From: Capronia americana
Taxonomy: Eukaryota > Ascomycota > Eurotiomycetes > Chaetothyriales > Herpotrichiellaceae
Assembly (NCBI GenBank): GCA_016110215.1
Contig: JADWQD010000003.1
Coordinates: forward strand, 2,046,001 to 2,110,000
Length of the DNA stretch: 64,000 nucleotides
Reading direction: 5' to 3'
In this document: piece after piece, positions 23,067-34,757 of the stretch
How positions within the stretch are numbered: position 1 is the stretch's first letter
Layout of the letters: the number at the start of each line of letters is the position of its first letter
Notes under the pieces: model-generated
The model's database searches: none
What the model saw: the letters and a program-made list of their open reading frames with translations, nothing else
What the model was told of the DNA's origin: nothing
Made by a program: the position numbers and the translations under genes

Positions 23067-25384
23067 TTAATTTCCGCCAAGGAGCGATGGAACAAGTCCG
23101 GCACTTCGAAGCTCGTCCTCCAAGTTTTGTTCCACGTCGCCTTGGTCCAGAAGACCCAAATAGTAAGATAGATCTCGACCATCGTCTTGACGAGTCGAGA
23201 AACCATTGCCCAGGAACGCCCACATATTCATGTCGCGGTATGAAATCTCGTAGTCTTCAAAGCGAGGCTCTTCCATGATCTCGATGAAGCTGAGACGCGA
23301 GGCAGGGAACATGCAGAGTTGGCCGTCCGCTCGACCTTGCTTGAACCAGCTCACACACCCGCTGCTCCACGCGGTGCGGGCCAGGAACAGCTCGGCGTGC
23401 TCTGTCAGAGCCTCTGCAGCCTGAGCCTTGGGGGTCATAGACTTGATATTTTCTCGCTGCATCTTCTGGATGACTTTGATGAAGTTCCGTATGATGACTT
23501 CCAGCATCGGGAGGAACGACCCCAGGCCGTGCGGTCCGTATGGTCCACTCACGGTGAAATAGTTTGGCACTAGGTTTTTTTTTGTGTAAGTAATGATGGA
23601 AACGCCCACGTGCGTACAATCCTTTTTTGTGAATGATGAATAGCCAAGGTAGAAAACTCACTGTGAGGGACCCCAATGGACAGATACGAGTTGATCGAAT
23701 TCTTCCACAACTCATGCACGCTGTGCCCATTGGCAGTAATCGGAAACCGAGGCATCCAGGACGTATCAAATCTGCATGCAGAATCACGATCAATTAACTT
23801 GAGTTCCTCTCGATCTGGTAACTTTCACGTACCCAGTGGCGCAGATAATGACATCGACGGTGTGGTGGTTACCGTTGGCATCCACAAAGCCTGTTGCATC
23901 GACCTCTAACAGCTGTTCTCTAAAGACCGTGACATTTTGCCGAGTCAATGCTTCGAGAAACCCTCCTCCAGGCTGGGAAGGGTGTAAGACTCCTTTCCGA
24001 TCAGTTCGCGAGGATCACTCACCGTTGGTCTCCGGCAACCGACCTCAAATGTTGTTGGCATCAAGGCATCAAGAATATCCGGTCTTTCGGCCAGTCGACG
24101 AGACATCTCTTCAGTAGCAAACTTGTGGTTCCTGTGAGTGAACAACACCTGTCATGAAGGGGAAACGGCTTACCTTTCTAGCGGCAGCATTTTCCGGCGT
24201 TCCTTTAATGATAAATCGGAACCTTTTGTTGAGTTCAGACTCGACCATCTTCGAGTATTTGAGTGATAATGCGGGATCGCGCTCCAGCAGGCTCTTAGTG
24301 TCCTCGGAATCTGGAACAAAAGTTAGTGTTTCATCACCCACGCGGGACGCAACGAGGAAGTACAGTTGAAATTGCCTCCAGTCGAGCTGGCATACTTCTG
24401 CGCGAAACCCGCAGTTACCCATGTTGGAGAACGAATCCAGGTATAGAGTTTTTCGACCTTGCTCGCGATATTTGCCGTAATTTGGATTCCACTACTGCCC
24501 ATTCCGATAACCGCAACTCGTTTCCCAGTCAAGTCAATCGTCTCGTCGTAGTGTGCGCTGTGTTGGAGAACACCCTTGAATGAGTGAAGCCCTTTGATAT
24601 CCGGCCATTTCCAGTTGCTATCTCACAGTAACATTAGCTGAGCAGCTACCAGGGTGTATGCCAGCTGACGAAAGAAATGCCCAAGAATCTAGCTGACTTA
24701 CTTCAGATGGCCACCACCGTTGATCAACACATCACATTGGTCCTCAAATTCAGCTCCAGTCGTATCTTTGACTCGAAGCTGCCAAAGCCCTTCCTGCTCA
24801 TTCCAGGCCGCACTTGTGACTGTATGCCCGAACTTGACATATTTTCTCAGGTGGTACTGTTCCACAATTCCACGAAGATACTCCCAGATCTCTTGAGAAG
24901 TCGAATAGTACTGTGACCATCGGGGATTGCGATGCCATGTAAATTGGTAAGAAACAGAAGGGATGTCACACGCACAACCAGGATACCTGAACAGACAAAA
25001 AGGTGAGTGAACGTTGATCGGGCAGAACGGATCTTGCTGCTATACCCACCGATTTTCTAGCCACGTTCCACCAACATCATCGTTCTTCTCGTAGAGTTGA
25101 ATATCCACATTGCGCAGGGTATCTTGTGCAAATTTTGAAAAACAAATTCCGGATGCACCGGCTCCAATAAAAACAACGCGCATCGGTCTCATCGTTCCCA
25201 GTGGCTGCTCCAAGATCTTATAGCCCCGAGCATTTTGCTGTGGCCATCCAGCAGAATCCTGCCAAGCGTTCATATCCTGCGCTTCTGCCATCGTTGGAGC
25301 TGCGTTGACCTCGGCGACAATCATGTTGTGACTAAGGTGGTATGTGGAATTGGCAATTGATTCGACGTGCATCGACATGGTCAT
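23067..25384 (-). CDS. Flavin monooxygenase, Baeyer-Villiger type
   Basis: Exons on the minus strand are 25,384-25,050, 24,986-24,702, 24,617-24,364, 24,310-24,174, 24,148-24,023, 23,972-23,833, 23,771-23,662 and 23,569-23,067, about 629 residues. The N-terminal FAD site is VVFIGAGASG, the NADPH site is GMGSSG, and between them is FKGVLQHSAHYD, a variant of the BVMO fingerprint F-x-G-x-x-x-H-x-x-x-W with Tyr in place of Trp. BVMOs insert oxygen next to a ketone using FAD and NADPH; closest in feel are 4-hydroxyacetophenone monooxygenase-like fungal proteins. One oddity: between 24,174 and 24,148 only a 25-base gap keeps the frame, too short for a normal intron, while the better acceptor (45-base intron) shifts the frame. 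The gene may therefore carry a small lesion. A CGGAGCCG site lies 115 bases upstream. Confidence 0.8.
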
Positions 25385-25498
25385 GAGAACCGATGTACTT
25401 TTGTAGGTACCACTTTACTAAGCCAGTATATCTCATGATGTCGTCCTTGCTTTCCAGGCGGAACGGAGATAATCGTGAACAAGGCCAATAGTATGAGC

Positions 25499-25521
25499 CG
25501 GAGCCGAACAATTCGGAACCG
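25499..25521. promoter_or_regulatory. CGG-N2-CCG pair upstream of the monooxygenase
   Basis: CGGAGCCG (25,499-25,506) followed by CGGAACCG (25,514-25,521) in the 159-base gap between the monooxygenase start (25,384) and the regulator's stop (25,544). The first copy has the same 3' flank (GAA) as the copies at 30.4 and 37.3 kb. Confidence 0.6.
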
Positions 25522-25543
25522 GAGGAGAGAAGAACTGCAATCT

Positions 25544-27610
25544 TCATGGTCCAACCTCGGGCTGGAATTCCAGGTCCACTTCCGGGAAAGCCCATTGAGG
25601 CTCTATTGGGCTAGGATACAGTGTGGAAAAGATGTATTCCCAGCTCTCGTTCAGGAGGTCATGATCAGATGCACAGACCGCCTCATCAATATCCGGTTCA
25701 GCCGCAACTTTTGTAGGTGATATTCCGGACTTTGCTCTGTCGAGGACATGCTGGAATAGCCTCATGACTGCGTTCGCTGTTGACATGAAGGGTGCCATTT
25801 CTCTCAGGATTGGGAAGCATTGTTCCAGCTTGGTTCGAGCTTGGAGCTCCAAAAGTTTCGAATTCTGTTCAATGGCGAGATGGAGATCTCTGGAAAATTG
25901 GATAGCCGCAGCCATAAGGGCTGTCAAGCCTGTGAAGTAACATCTGCAGATGACACCAGCATGGCACATTGCGCGAAGCGTGATCATGAGACTTTCTGCT
26001 GCTCCACTGCATAATTTTGCCGACTGAGAGAGTTCCTCGCTTGGATTGTGTTGAATGACGGTGCGGTGCAACTGCAAGAGTGTCACATTGTAGTGAAGAC
26101 GAAGTTGAAGCATGTAAAAGCCGTCGCCTGCGGGAAGACTCAATAGCCAGTCTGCCAGACGTGCATCAATGAGTGCTGTGTCCTGGGAAACGCCGTTCCT
26201 ACGTATCGAACCTGGTGAAAATCGGTCAAGGACGTCGGAAATGATCTCGCACAGCCTGCTGTTGTCTACACAGTACTGCAAATCTATTTTGTGGTTGATA
26301 ACGCCACCGGTCTCAACCATATCTTCCTCAGTCAGGGGCGGCTGGTCTGCGTCGTCGTTCCGGACCAGCTGAGGTCTCCCGTGATCAAGGCTGGACAGGA
26401 CGGAAGCTTGGAACAGCGTCCACCAGATCCGGCGGAAAAGATTCCGAGATGCCTGTGGCATGACACTTGTTGACGCAGCTCCGAGGTTCCGGTGCATACC
26501 GAGACCGAAGGCAATTCCACACGCCACTGATATCCAGTAGTGATGGTTAGCACTTACCATATCGGCATTTTCAACGTGCCAAGAAAAGAGCAGTGCTGCT
26601 TGAACCAGAGTGACGCGGTCGTTCTCGAAACGCAAGTCCCAGAGCGTTTTGGCTCGCTGGAAGAATGCAGCTTTGGCAAGAGATCTCGACTTTGCCACCT
26701 TGGGGTGTTGACATACGTGAGCGCCCACCAGCATCACGCTCTGTAGCAATAAAAGCGGTGGTGGGGCATCCTTCTGCATAAGACTTTGCCTGAACTCGCT
26801 CTCGTCGACAACAGGAAATCCTGGGTGGATTTCATCGAAGAATGCATCCACCAGCGCGTCTCTGATCTCTTTGGCCGGAAGAGAGCTTAAAACGGAACTG
26901 GAATTCGAGCCGTAATGGCTTGGCAAGGACTGAGCGTCGGGCTTCCAAGGTAATATGCGGTGGATTTGTGGGGTGGGAAAATGGAGATTCGTGTTGATGT
27001 CGCCGTTCCGCTCCTGGCCAACGAGGAAGGCCAGATTTGATATTGGAGTCCCGACGTAACACAGGCGAGCCGCGGCCGGCTGATCGAAGAAGGACCAAGA
27101 AGAAGAACGAATCCCATGTTGAAAGAAGTCCACCAAGCCGCGTTCCACGAGACGCTGATTGACCGCATCGTCCGAAGCAATTTCGGTCACATGGGAAGGG
27201 CCTGGCTGGGAAGACCAGACGTCCACACTCTGGAGTCTAGTCGGCGATTGTTGGCCCGCAACACATTCGCGACTTTCGGTCACCACGATTGTAGCGGGAG
27301 GAACGTCGTTCTTCGAGCTCCGCCTCTGCTTCGTCCGGCGCGAGAGTGCTTCGACGATATCGTACCTGCAAATCAGCAACAGCGCGGTCGGTGTGAGTTC
27401 GGCGGTGGTCAATACGAAGCAGCACGAGCGCACTCACTGACAAACGGCTCCGACGGCTTTGCAGTTGGAACAAGGTTGGCGACCGAGCGCATCACAGCGC
27501 ACTTTCCTCCGATGGCAAGCATCACAGGCCCGCAATTGCCTTCGCCGACGAGCCGGGGCTGGAGGCCCAAAGGCACTGTGCTCACCAGTCAACGCGAAGT
27601 CCATTGTCAT
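25544..27610 (-). CDS. Zn2Cys6 transcription factor, likely cluster regulator
   Basis: Two exons (27,610-27,438 and 27,365-25,544) give 664 residues. The binuclear cluster is near the N-terminus: CDACHRRKVRC, then seven residues, then CSNC and a last cysteine six residues on. A basic, RRxKQRRSS linker follows. The long second exon carries a fungal-specific transcription factor middle homology region, with FFDEIHPGFPVVDESEF and a later helical part with WWTLFQASVLSSLDHGRP. Such proteins bind paired CGG triplets and activate pathway genes. It sits in the middle of the cluster, divergent from the thioesterase gene. The start chosen is the first ATG (27,610); a second ATG is two codons on. Palindromic CGG-N2-CCG sites recur in the cluster promoters, including upstream of this gene, which suggests autoregulation. 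Confidence 0.85.
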
Positions 27611-27737
27611 CAGGTGGTCATTGAGGACTTCGGTGCCAGGACATGGTGTCGGATTAAAAGCCAGACTTACCGGCTCGGAGGGGAGGGGAGCGATAAGGGA
27701 GGCCTCATGGGATCCGAGCAACCGAGCAGCCGCCCCT

Positions 27738-27745
27738 CGGCTCCG
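27738..27745. promoter_or_regulatory. CGG-N2-CCG site in the regulator/thioesterase divergent promoter
   Basis: CGGCTCCG inside TCGGCTCCGA, a 10-base near-palindrome, 128 bases before the regulator ATG and 155 before the thioesterase ATG. A second identical core at 27,445-27,452 lies in the regulator's own coding sequence and is probably coincidental. Confidence 0.6.
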
Positions 27746-27899
27746 AAGCAAAGTGCCATTGATTGGCTGCTGTGCGGAAAAGATGGGACGGCCTCTTGAT
27801 GCCTAGCTAGGTAGTTGAGGTGGGGATCGTACTCCGTGCCAGCCTTTTTGTCTTCTGTGTGTGGGCGACAGTCGCGTACGGCATTGCTGTACCCTCGAG

Positions 27900-28535
27900 A
27901 TGGAACATCATCAAGCAACGACACAGACAGAGAGAGAATCAAAGGCCGTTGCAGATGTCAGAAAGAATGTCGAATTCTTCCAAACAATACCATGGACAAG
28001 AAAACTCCTCGAGACGGGGTTGTTCAAAACCAGACTGACCAGTTATCGCACTTTTTGCGAGTCTGGAGAAGATACCTTCTCCCATGACACGCTCAACACA
28101 TCCGCGACGTTTTCACACTGGCTCTAGCTCGCCCGGGCTCCGACCATCTGCGAGGATCTGACCAAAGCCGACCAGCTCCTGGGTACACTATCTCGACTAG
28201 ACACCGTAATATTGGTCGAGGTCGGCACAGCAATGTGGGAATTCAAGCATACGATGCACGGCGGAGCCATCTGTGCTCTCTTGGACCAAGCGCTGTCACA
28301 TTGTGCTTCACAACATCAACAAGCTTCGAAGCCCTCAACCGCAACGCTCTACACCGCGGATTTATCTGTCAAATTCCGCAGACCAGTCATCGTACCAGCT
28401 GTCCTTGCGGTGGGATGCCGGCTAGAACGACACGAGGGCAGGAAGTGGTATATTCAAGCTCGTCTGGTCGATGCACAGCACCAAACACTGAGCGAAGCTC
28501 GAGGTCTGTGGGTCTTGACGAGATGCGATCTGTGA
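27900..28535 (+). pseudogene. Hotdog-fold thioesterase with an in-frame TAG
   Basis: A single frame runs from ATG at 27,900 to TGA at 28,533-28,535 (212 codons) but carries TAG at 28,125-28,127 (codon 76). The N-terminal half has the FFQTIPW and FSHDTLNT pattern of fungal PaaI-type acyl-CoA thioesterase-like proteins, and the C-terminal half contains the hotdog signature with MHGGAICALLDQAL. The stop falls in the linker between the halves. No intron with plausible borders removes it; a CAG-to-TAG change would explain it. These enzymes hydrolyse acyl-CoA or related thioesters. I call it broken, though translation of a shortened C-terminal part cannot be excluded. It is divergent from the regulator, with a shared CGG-N2-CCG site. 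Confidence 0.7.
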
Positions 28536-28728
28536 CATAGCCCCCGCGAGCAATATGGTAGCACTCTGATACTAGTATCTGCTTCCAATCTTTGGATGTA
28601 GATATGTCACACGTAGACTTGACGATAGATCGCACGTCTCGCAATATAGAAAGTTGAGCTCGACTTGTCTCATTCCCCCTGTCTCATGCAGCTTCAGCCC
28701 ATGCGCAAACAGCAAGGACATCTCAATT

Positions 28729-30248
28729 TCACTGCTCGGCTTCATCTGCCACAACATCTTCTATCAGCTGCTTGTAACTGTTTATGACTTCGTTTATCCA
28801 ACTCTCTTCCACCACGCCTTCCAACCAGGAAAACCCTATGTTAAGTCTTCCGTCCGCGCCAGTCACCAAAGACACTTCGAAGGCGGCCCCGACCATGTCC
28901 GCGCTCTGGCTGAAAACTGCTTTCCCCAGCATCCATTTACCACTATCCACTCCCGACGCCACAATGCTGTCTTGAGAAAAGACGCCGATGTTTGAAAATT
29001 CGAAACTCTCTTCGCGTGCTTTGCCTATCTTGCTCTCGAAGAGCCGATGTAGGTCACCGGCAAATCGTAACAGTCCAACCACGCTGTCTTTCCCTTTGTT
29101 GCCGACCTCGACGTCGATGGTGTGTTTGATGCGGCGTGCTTCCCTCCAAGAAAAGTACGCCCGTGCTGTATCGGACGAACCACGCGAAGTTGAAGGACGT
29201 GAATGTTCTGTCAGATATTGAGACACATAATTACCCATACAACTGTCATCGACTGCGTCTCGAGGCAGCCACCGTCGCAAGGAGACTGCCCCATCGACTC
29301 GAAGAAGCGAATACTGGGTGGACGGCAATGCTGAGAAGGTAACAGCGACCAGCATGGCATGTAACGTAGCTGTTACGCTGGTTGAATTGCACCGAGAGGC
29401 CTGGACAAGTTTCGATGTTTTGTCTTGGGAAAACATGATCGATCGGAAGCGGCTTCGACGACGTTTTTTTGTGATTGAAGAGGCAGTCCAGAGCTTAGAT
29501 GGGCGAGTGGCGCAGTATTCTCTCCATAGAGATTTGGCAATGTACGAAATAGATAGCGGCAGAGGGTGAAGTGACTCAAGGGTTGGAATGAGCTCACCTC
29601 CTTCCGGTAGAGCGATAATTTGCTGGGGCTGAAGGTTGGCGTCTTGTACTCGTGCATCTGCAGCCTTGCGTAGACTCAGAACAAGAGATCGGTGAAAGGC
29701 AAATCCAGAGGTCCCATCGGCTATGGCGTGATGATATATAAACGAAATGACAAATTCGGAGAATCTGTCGGGCGGGTGGATGATCTTGAGTCGCCAGAGA
29801 GGTTTGTCGATGGACACGGGTGAGAAATTTACGTTGTGCTCGTGCTCCAGAAGTTGGTCCAGTCTTTGCGCACCAGCGAGGTCGTCAGAGATGTCGGCAG
29901 AAGCGTAGAACTCAACGACTTTGGCGAGATTGATCGAACGTAACCTTGCGAAATATGAGCCAGGCTTGTCTTCGTCCAGGATTGTGACGGCGAGGGATGG
30001 GTGCAACGCGATGACTTCACTGATTGCATGATGAATCAAGGATTGCAGCTGCTCGAGATCAATGGCCGATGGGCTTGAATAGTACATGCTGACGCCAACA
30101 CTGTTGTAGTATCCTAGAGAGTGTCTCGCCGATGCATGTTCCTCCAGGCGTCCTTGTTGCACCGGTCAGCGAAAGGCTTCCACGGAGGAATGCCACTGTC
30201 AGACTCACCTACTGCACGAAGTTTCTTCAACGACCGAAGGTCTGCCAT
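28729..30248 (-). CDS. Alcohol-acetyltransferase-like acyltransferase
   Basis: Two exons, 30,248-30,209 and 30,152-28,729, give 487 residues. The catalytic signature HHAIADG (H-H-x-x-x-D-G, residues about 154-160) and the overall length fit the AATase/condensation-like acyltransferase superfamily, which transfers acyl groups from CoA to alcohols or amines. The short first exon encodes MADLRSLKKLRAV, typical of fungal AATase-like starts, and a LGYYNSVGVSMYY strand follows the HSLGYY motif. The second conserved region, D-F-G-W-x-x type, is not obvious; a late NIGFSWLEG may be its counterpart. It is divergent from the amine oxidase across 389 bases that hold two CGGAGCCG sites. It could cap or esterify a pathway intermediate; the substrate is unknown. 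Confidence 0.8.
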
Positions 30249-30424
30249 GACTCACACAATGTAGACGGCAGGCACTTTGTCTGAAGATGGACCAGTCTTA
30301 CTATGTAAGTGGTACTGAAGCCTACAGACACGTAAATTGGCACGAAATGGGGTTCGATAGCCAGAAGTAAAAGCTGTAAAGCCCCGTCATGCTGGGTGGA
30401 GCGCCTGTTGGTCGAGGTCAATCG

Positions 30425-30438
30425 TCGGAGCCGAAAAT
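30425..30438. promoter_or_regulatory. CGG-N2-CCG operator, copy 1 (acyltransferase/amine oxidase)
   Basis: TCGGAGCCGAAAAT, core CGGAGCCG at 30,426-30,433. The same 14-mer occurs at 37,343-37,356 before the SDR gene. It lies 178 bases from the acyltransferase ATG and 205 from the amine o​xidase ATG, so it can serve both genes. Confidence 0.7.
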
Positions 30439-30494
30439 ACAAGCTGGCTCGAGCCACATTAGGTCCAATCTGTTCTGCTCGGTAATATCCTGCC

Positions 30495-30502
30495 CGGAGC
30501 CG
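30495..30502. promoter_or_regulatory. CGG-N2-CCG operator, copy 2 (acyltransferase/amine oxidase)
   Basis: A second CGGAGCCG, flanked CCCGGAGCCGGA, 69 bases from the first copy and 136 bases before the amine oxidase ATG. Confidence 0.6.
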
Positions 30503-30637
30503 GATGGATGCTTTGCCAACTCTTTCAGAAAAATGGTAACAAATTTACCCGGCACTCTTCTCACATAAAGCAGAAGACAAACCAGTCCCATTTCCGTACT
30601 GGAAATTGTGCATCATTTCACTCTCGGCATACACAGG

Positions 30638-32559
30638 ATGTCTCCGTACACCAAGTCCAGCCAGACTGTGCAGTCTTTCAATCCACATAACGTGTGGCAT
30701 TCTGGACCGATCTTCGCCCAGGCGGCTTCGACCAAGGGTGCAGTCCGCCTCGTGGCCACGGCCGGACAGGTTGGGGTCGACGCAAACGGAGTCATCATCA
30801 AAGATCCAGAGGCCCAGATAGAACAGGCTTTCAAAAATTTGCGCAATTGTCTCGAAGCCGCGGGCGCAACAGTCAAAGATGTCTACAAAATGGTCTGGTA
30901 CATCGTCAATTACGACCCCAAAAATCGATTGTACCGGAAATCTCTGATCAAGTTCTTGGACGGGCATCGTCCAGCGACTACAGCCATGGGGGTTGTGGCA
31001 CTCGCCGAGCCAGATTACGTGTTTGAGATCGAGGCTTACGCCGCGGTAAAGCAATTCCCGCTCAAGAAAGCCGATGTTGTGGTCGTTGGGGCTGGCCTTA
31101 GTGGCTTGAAAGCTGCGTATGATGTGCAACAAGCAGGCCACACATGCCTTGTGGTTGAAGCAAGAGACCGTGTCGGCGGTAAGACATGGTCGGTCGATCC
31201 TCTTGGACAAGACAAATTCGTCGATTTGGGGGCTGCCTGGATCAATGATACCAATCAATCCCATATCTATGACCTAGTCAAGATGCTAGGTTTGTCCACG
31301 GCAAGCCAAAATGTTGCCGGTAACGTTGTTCAAGAAGATATCACGGGTGAAGTCTCCACGTACCCCTACGGCTCCACCCCCAAGGTAAATAGAGAGAATC
31401 TATTTTTCTACTGAAGAGTGGCTGATCTTATCTACAGGAGCTTTCTGAGTCGCAAGGGGCCGCTGCAATGGTTCGAATACGCGACCTTTTTGAACGTACT
31501 TGCCAGAGCATTGACATCCACAATCCCGTTGGCACTGGGAAAGCCCTCGACGACATCACCCTTCACGAATGGGTCACACGAGAAAACCTGGGTGAGACAG
31601 CAATCGCTTCTGTTCGGGTTTGGACACGCGCCATGCTCGGCGTCGAACCAGAAGACATGAGTGCTCTGTACTTCCTAGACTACTGCAAAAGCGGGGGCGG
31701 ATTGCTTCAGATGCGCTCAGACAAGAGTAATGGCGGGCAATATCTCAAGATAGACGGAGGTAAGATATCGTCCAGACCAAATATTGCGATGGAACCAAGC
31801 TCATGGCCACCAGGCACACAAAAGATCTCAATCGGTCTTGCGGCTCTCTTGCAACCCGAGTCCATTATACTTGGAAGTCCTGTCCGATCCATCGAACAAA
31901 CTCCTGAAGGTGTCCTAGTCTCTTCAGGAAAAGGCGACATACTCTGCAAACGCGTCATTGTATCGATCCCTACGCCTCTATACAAAGAGATCACCTTCAC
32001 ACCGCCGCTGCCAGAGGCCAAGCAACAACTGTGTAAATCTAACAAACTGGGTTACCAGTTGAAAGTCATGCTACTCTACTCGGCGCCATGGTGGCGCGCT
32101 CACGGACTGTGCGGACTTCTGCAGTCCTTCGTCGGGCCAGTCTGCGTCACTCGGGACAGTAGCGTCGACCAGAAGCAAAGCTATTCATTGACGTGTTTCA
32201 TTTCTGGAGACCCGGGGATCGAGCTCTCTCGTTCCACCCAAGAAGTCCGATTCAAGGCGGTACTCGCCCAGATTGAGCGTACTTTCGGTCCATTGGTGAA
32301 AGGCCAGGTACCCCAACCATTGGCCATTACAGAGCACGAATGGGCGAAAGATGCATGGGCCCAAGGATGTCCATGCCCCGTTTCTGGCCCCGGAGTTATG
32401 ACAAGCTTTGGTCACGCGTTGAGGACTCCTCACGGTAAAGTTCATTTTGTGGGCACTGAGACTGCGTTTGAATGGAAAGGCTACATGGACGGGGCTGTCC
32501 GTTCGGGGACACGGGGTGCACGTGAAGTCGTCCACATGTTGGAACGCTCTAAAATATAG
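30638..32559 (+). CDS. RidA-amine oxidase fusion protein
   Basis: Two exons (30,638-31,384 and 31,438-32,559) give 622 residues, intact. Residues about 18-137 form a RidA/YjgF (YER057c) domain with the LVATAGQVGVD and FEIEAYAAV strands. From residue 146 a flavin-containing monoamine oxidase follows, starting with VVVVGAGLSGLKAAYD and EARDRVGGKTWS, and ending with a typical C-terminal FAD contact (HFVGTETAFEWKGYMDGA). Amine oxidases turn amines into imines that hydrolyse to aldehydes; RidA enzymes speed imine/enamine hydrolysis, so the fusion makes chemical sense. However, the conserved catalytic arginine of canonical RidA (P-A-R) reads P-A-T here, so the domain may bind rather than hydrolyse, or act on another substrate. 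The start is the first ATG; the frame upstream opens only with GTG. Two operator-like sites lie upstream. Confidence 0.9.
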
Positions 32560-32760
32560 CTTAGAAGATACAAGACAAGACAGAAGCTGTAAGCAGTGTG
32601 AAAGGCTACGAATCTCCATTTTCCGTCTCCCCCGAGCGCAAGCTCACTTTTCGCATTTGTGATTTCCATCTTCCTCCGCTCCGTTCTCCAGACAAGCAAC
32701 GAATGTATCCCCGGCCGGTCAGTTCTGTAGAGGTAGCATTTGCTCAGACGTAAAAGCTAT

Positions 32761-34566
32761 CTAGCGGGCTTCGAGCTTGGATGCTAACTGATATTCGACC
32801 GCGGTACTCTTTGGTGTCTCTTCAGTGTTGGCCATTTCAGACCGGACATGTACGGGGACAATGACGCCTTCTTCTCGGTAGTATTGAGTGTCCTTGGCAT
32901 ACTTCCAGGTCACAAATGTTAAGATTGGGAAAGAGATCGTAGATAGGCCGAAAAGAGCTGCGTTCTCGTTGACATATGGCGTGGCAGTGGCGTCCAAGGC
33001 GAATGTGGTGCACGTTCCCGCAGATATAACTTGGGCAATTCAGTCAGCGAGTCCACACGACAAGTTCGAGGTGAAGCAAACTCACATGCGATAAAAACGC
33101 CAGCTATGCGAGCAACCTTCTCTGGATGATTGGTGATGCAGCCAAACACATAGATGACTGTGTTCTGGAAGACGCCATACTGGCCGACCATAAACAGATA
33201 TATCATCAGGGCTCCGGGGTAAGCATCGTCGTGAATGTCGATCGAAGGCCCAGGAATCGAGCGATCAAATTTCCAACTGTCAAGCCAGATAGTTTGAGCA
33301 ATATATGCCCCCAGAACCCAAGTGGCGACGACGGCGATACCAATAAAGGCCCTGCGACGTCGGGTCCCCAGAGTAGGGTTGTCAAGTAAATAACCGTAAC
33401 CGAGAGTGACAGGCACTTGAATAGCATTGCCCAGCATTGTATTCAGGGTCCGGGAACGAAGATTGAAGGCATAAGCGTTGATCGATGCCTCCATAGGAAA
33501 GAACATTTCCGGAGTAAAGAATACTGGTATCATAATCAAGATAACCGGTTCTTTGAAGAGGGCGAACATGGCTTTGATATTGTCCCACACAGGCTTTGGG
33601 GAGTATTCGGCAATAGCGGTGCCATCGTTCCGACGAAGTTGGTCCGGAGGAAGTATTAGAAAGGTGAGGCCGAGAGATGCCGCTTGAATGCAGATGAAGA
33701 CAATGTACAGGGAGTGAGGAACCCCAAGTGATCGAGCTGGACCTCAGAAAGAACACGTCAGAAGTCTAAATTTTCAGGAGACCATGTATCTCACTCACCA
33801 TTCCAGTTGATACTAATGGCGTACAGTTGTCAGTCGAGAGGTCGTTATCACTTCATCATTGCAGGTAAGAGCTCACCCAAGGGCGATGCAGCCGCCAACT
33901 GTGCCACCAGCGACGTTGGCAGTCCACTGAATGGCCCTCCACACGCCTCGATCCTTCTCCTCTGAGTAGCCATTACTGGTGTAGGCCGCGGTGGTCCATA
34001 GCAAGCCCGCGGTGAAACCAAGATAAACGCCGGCTAGGGTTGGATACCAAAGATGGCCAAAGGAGTCGAAATACCACATTGATCCTGCCAAAGCGGTGTC
34101 AGCATTTGTCGCCTTTTTGCAAAGCCACTACACTGACCTGTGAAGATTGGATATCCGCTGATGGCCAAGAACAGAGTATAGCGAATGCCCACCCTATCTA
34201 GCACTGTCGAGGCAAAAAGCCCACTGATGACGAATGCCCCGTACAAGACAGCATTACTGATGTTCGCCATGGTGATGGAGCTTGGTCGCCCGCCGCCTGC
34301 TCCGAGGGTCTGAGAGCGTCAGGATACTGAACTGATGCGAAGCTTGACAATGAAGAAACCTACCGCGATGGTCAAGTACAGGCCTGGATTGCAGAATAGA
34401 ACCGTACTGACAATCAAATTCTGAATCAATGGGCTGGGCAGCGATGTCAGCATACTCGATTCAGCCATGACCAAAGCGAAACTGACTTGTTCAGCCGCCA
34501 TGGCGAAAGACGTGTCCCTTCACCAGTGACAGCAATCTCGTCGGAGGCGATCTGTGGAACGGCCAT
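32761..34566 (-). CDS. UNC93-like major facilitator transporter
   Basis: Seven exons (34,566-34,487, 34,433-34,364, 34,309-34,138, 34,084-33,877, 33,812-33,799, 33,736-33,086, 33,029-32,761) give 487 residues with unbroken frame; the fifth is a 14-base micro-exon. The protein begins with a short hydrophilic arm, then NPLIQNLIVSTVLFCNPG, GAGGGR and several membrane segments typical of the fungal UNC93-like/DUF895 MFS group, including the WTTAAY motif and a central hydrophilic loop before AMFALF. Members of this group move unknown small molecules and are common in specialised-metabolite clusters. It is divergent from the amidohydrolase gene over 410 bases. It could export or import the pathway compound. 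Confidence 0.85.
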
Positions 34567-34749
34567 CTTCGATCAGTAGTGAGAATGGAGACAGTGTCAG
34601 AGAAGGGAGAAACCCAAAGTTGAAATACTTTCGAACAAGACTTACACTCCATACTCATGTATCCTTCGATACGTTATCTCAGCGACCGTGGGCTGTTTGA
34701 CCCGAATGGTCTACACTGCGTTTTCCACTGTTTTGCTGCAAGCCTCGTT

Positions 34750-34757
34750 CGGACCCG
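34750..34757. promoter_or_regulatory. Variant CGG-N2-CCG site between transporter and amidohydrolase
   Basis: CGGACCCG keeps the inverted triplets with a different two-base spacer, 184 bases from the transporter ATG and 220 from the amidohydrolase ATG. Weaker than the other copies because the spacer and flanks differ. Confidence 0.35.
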
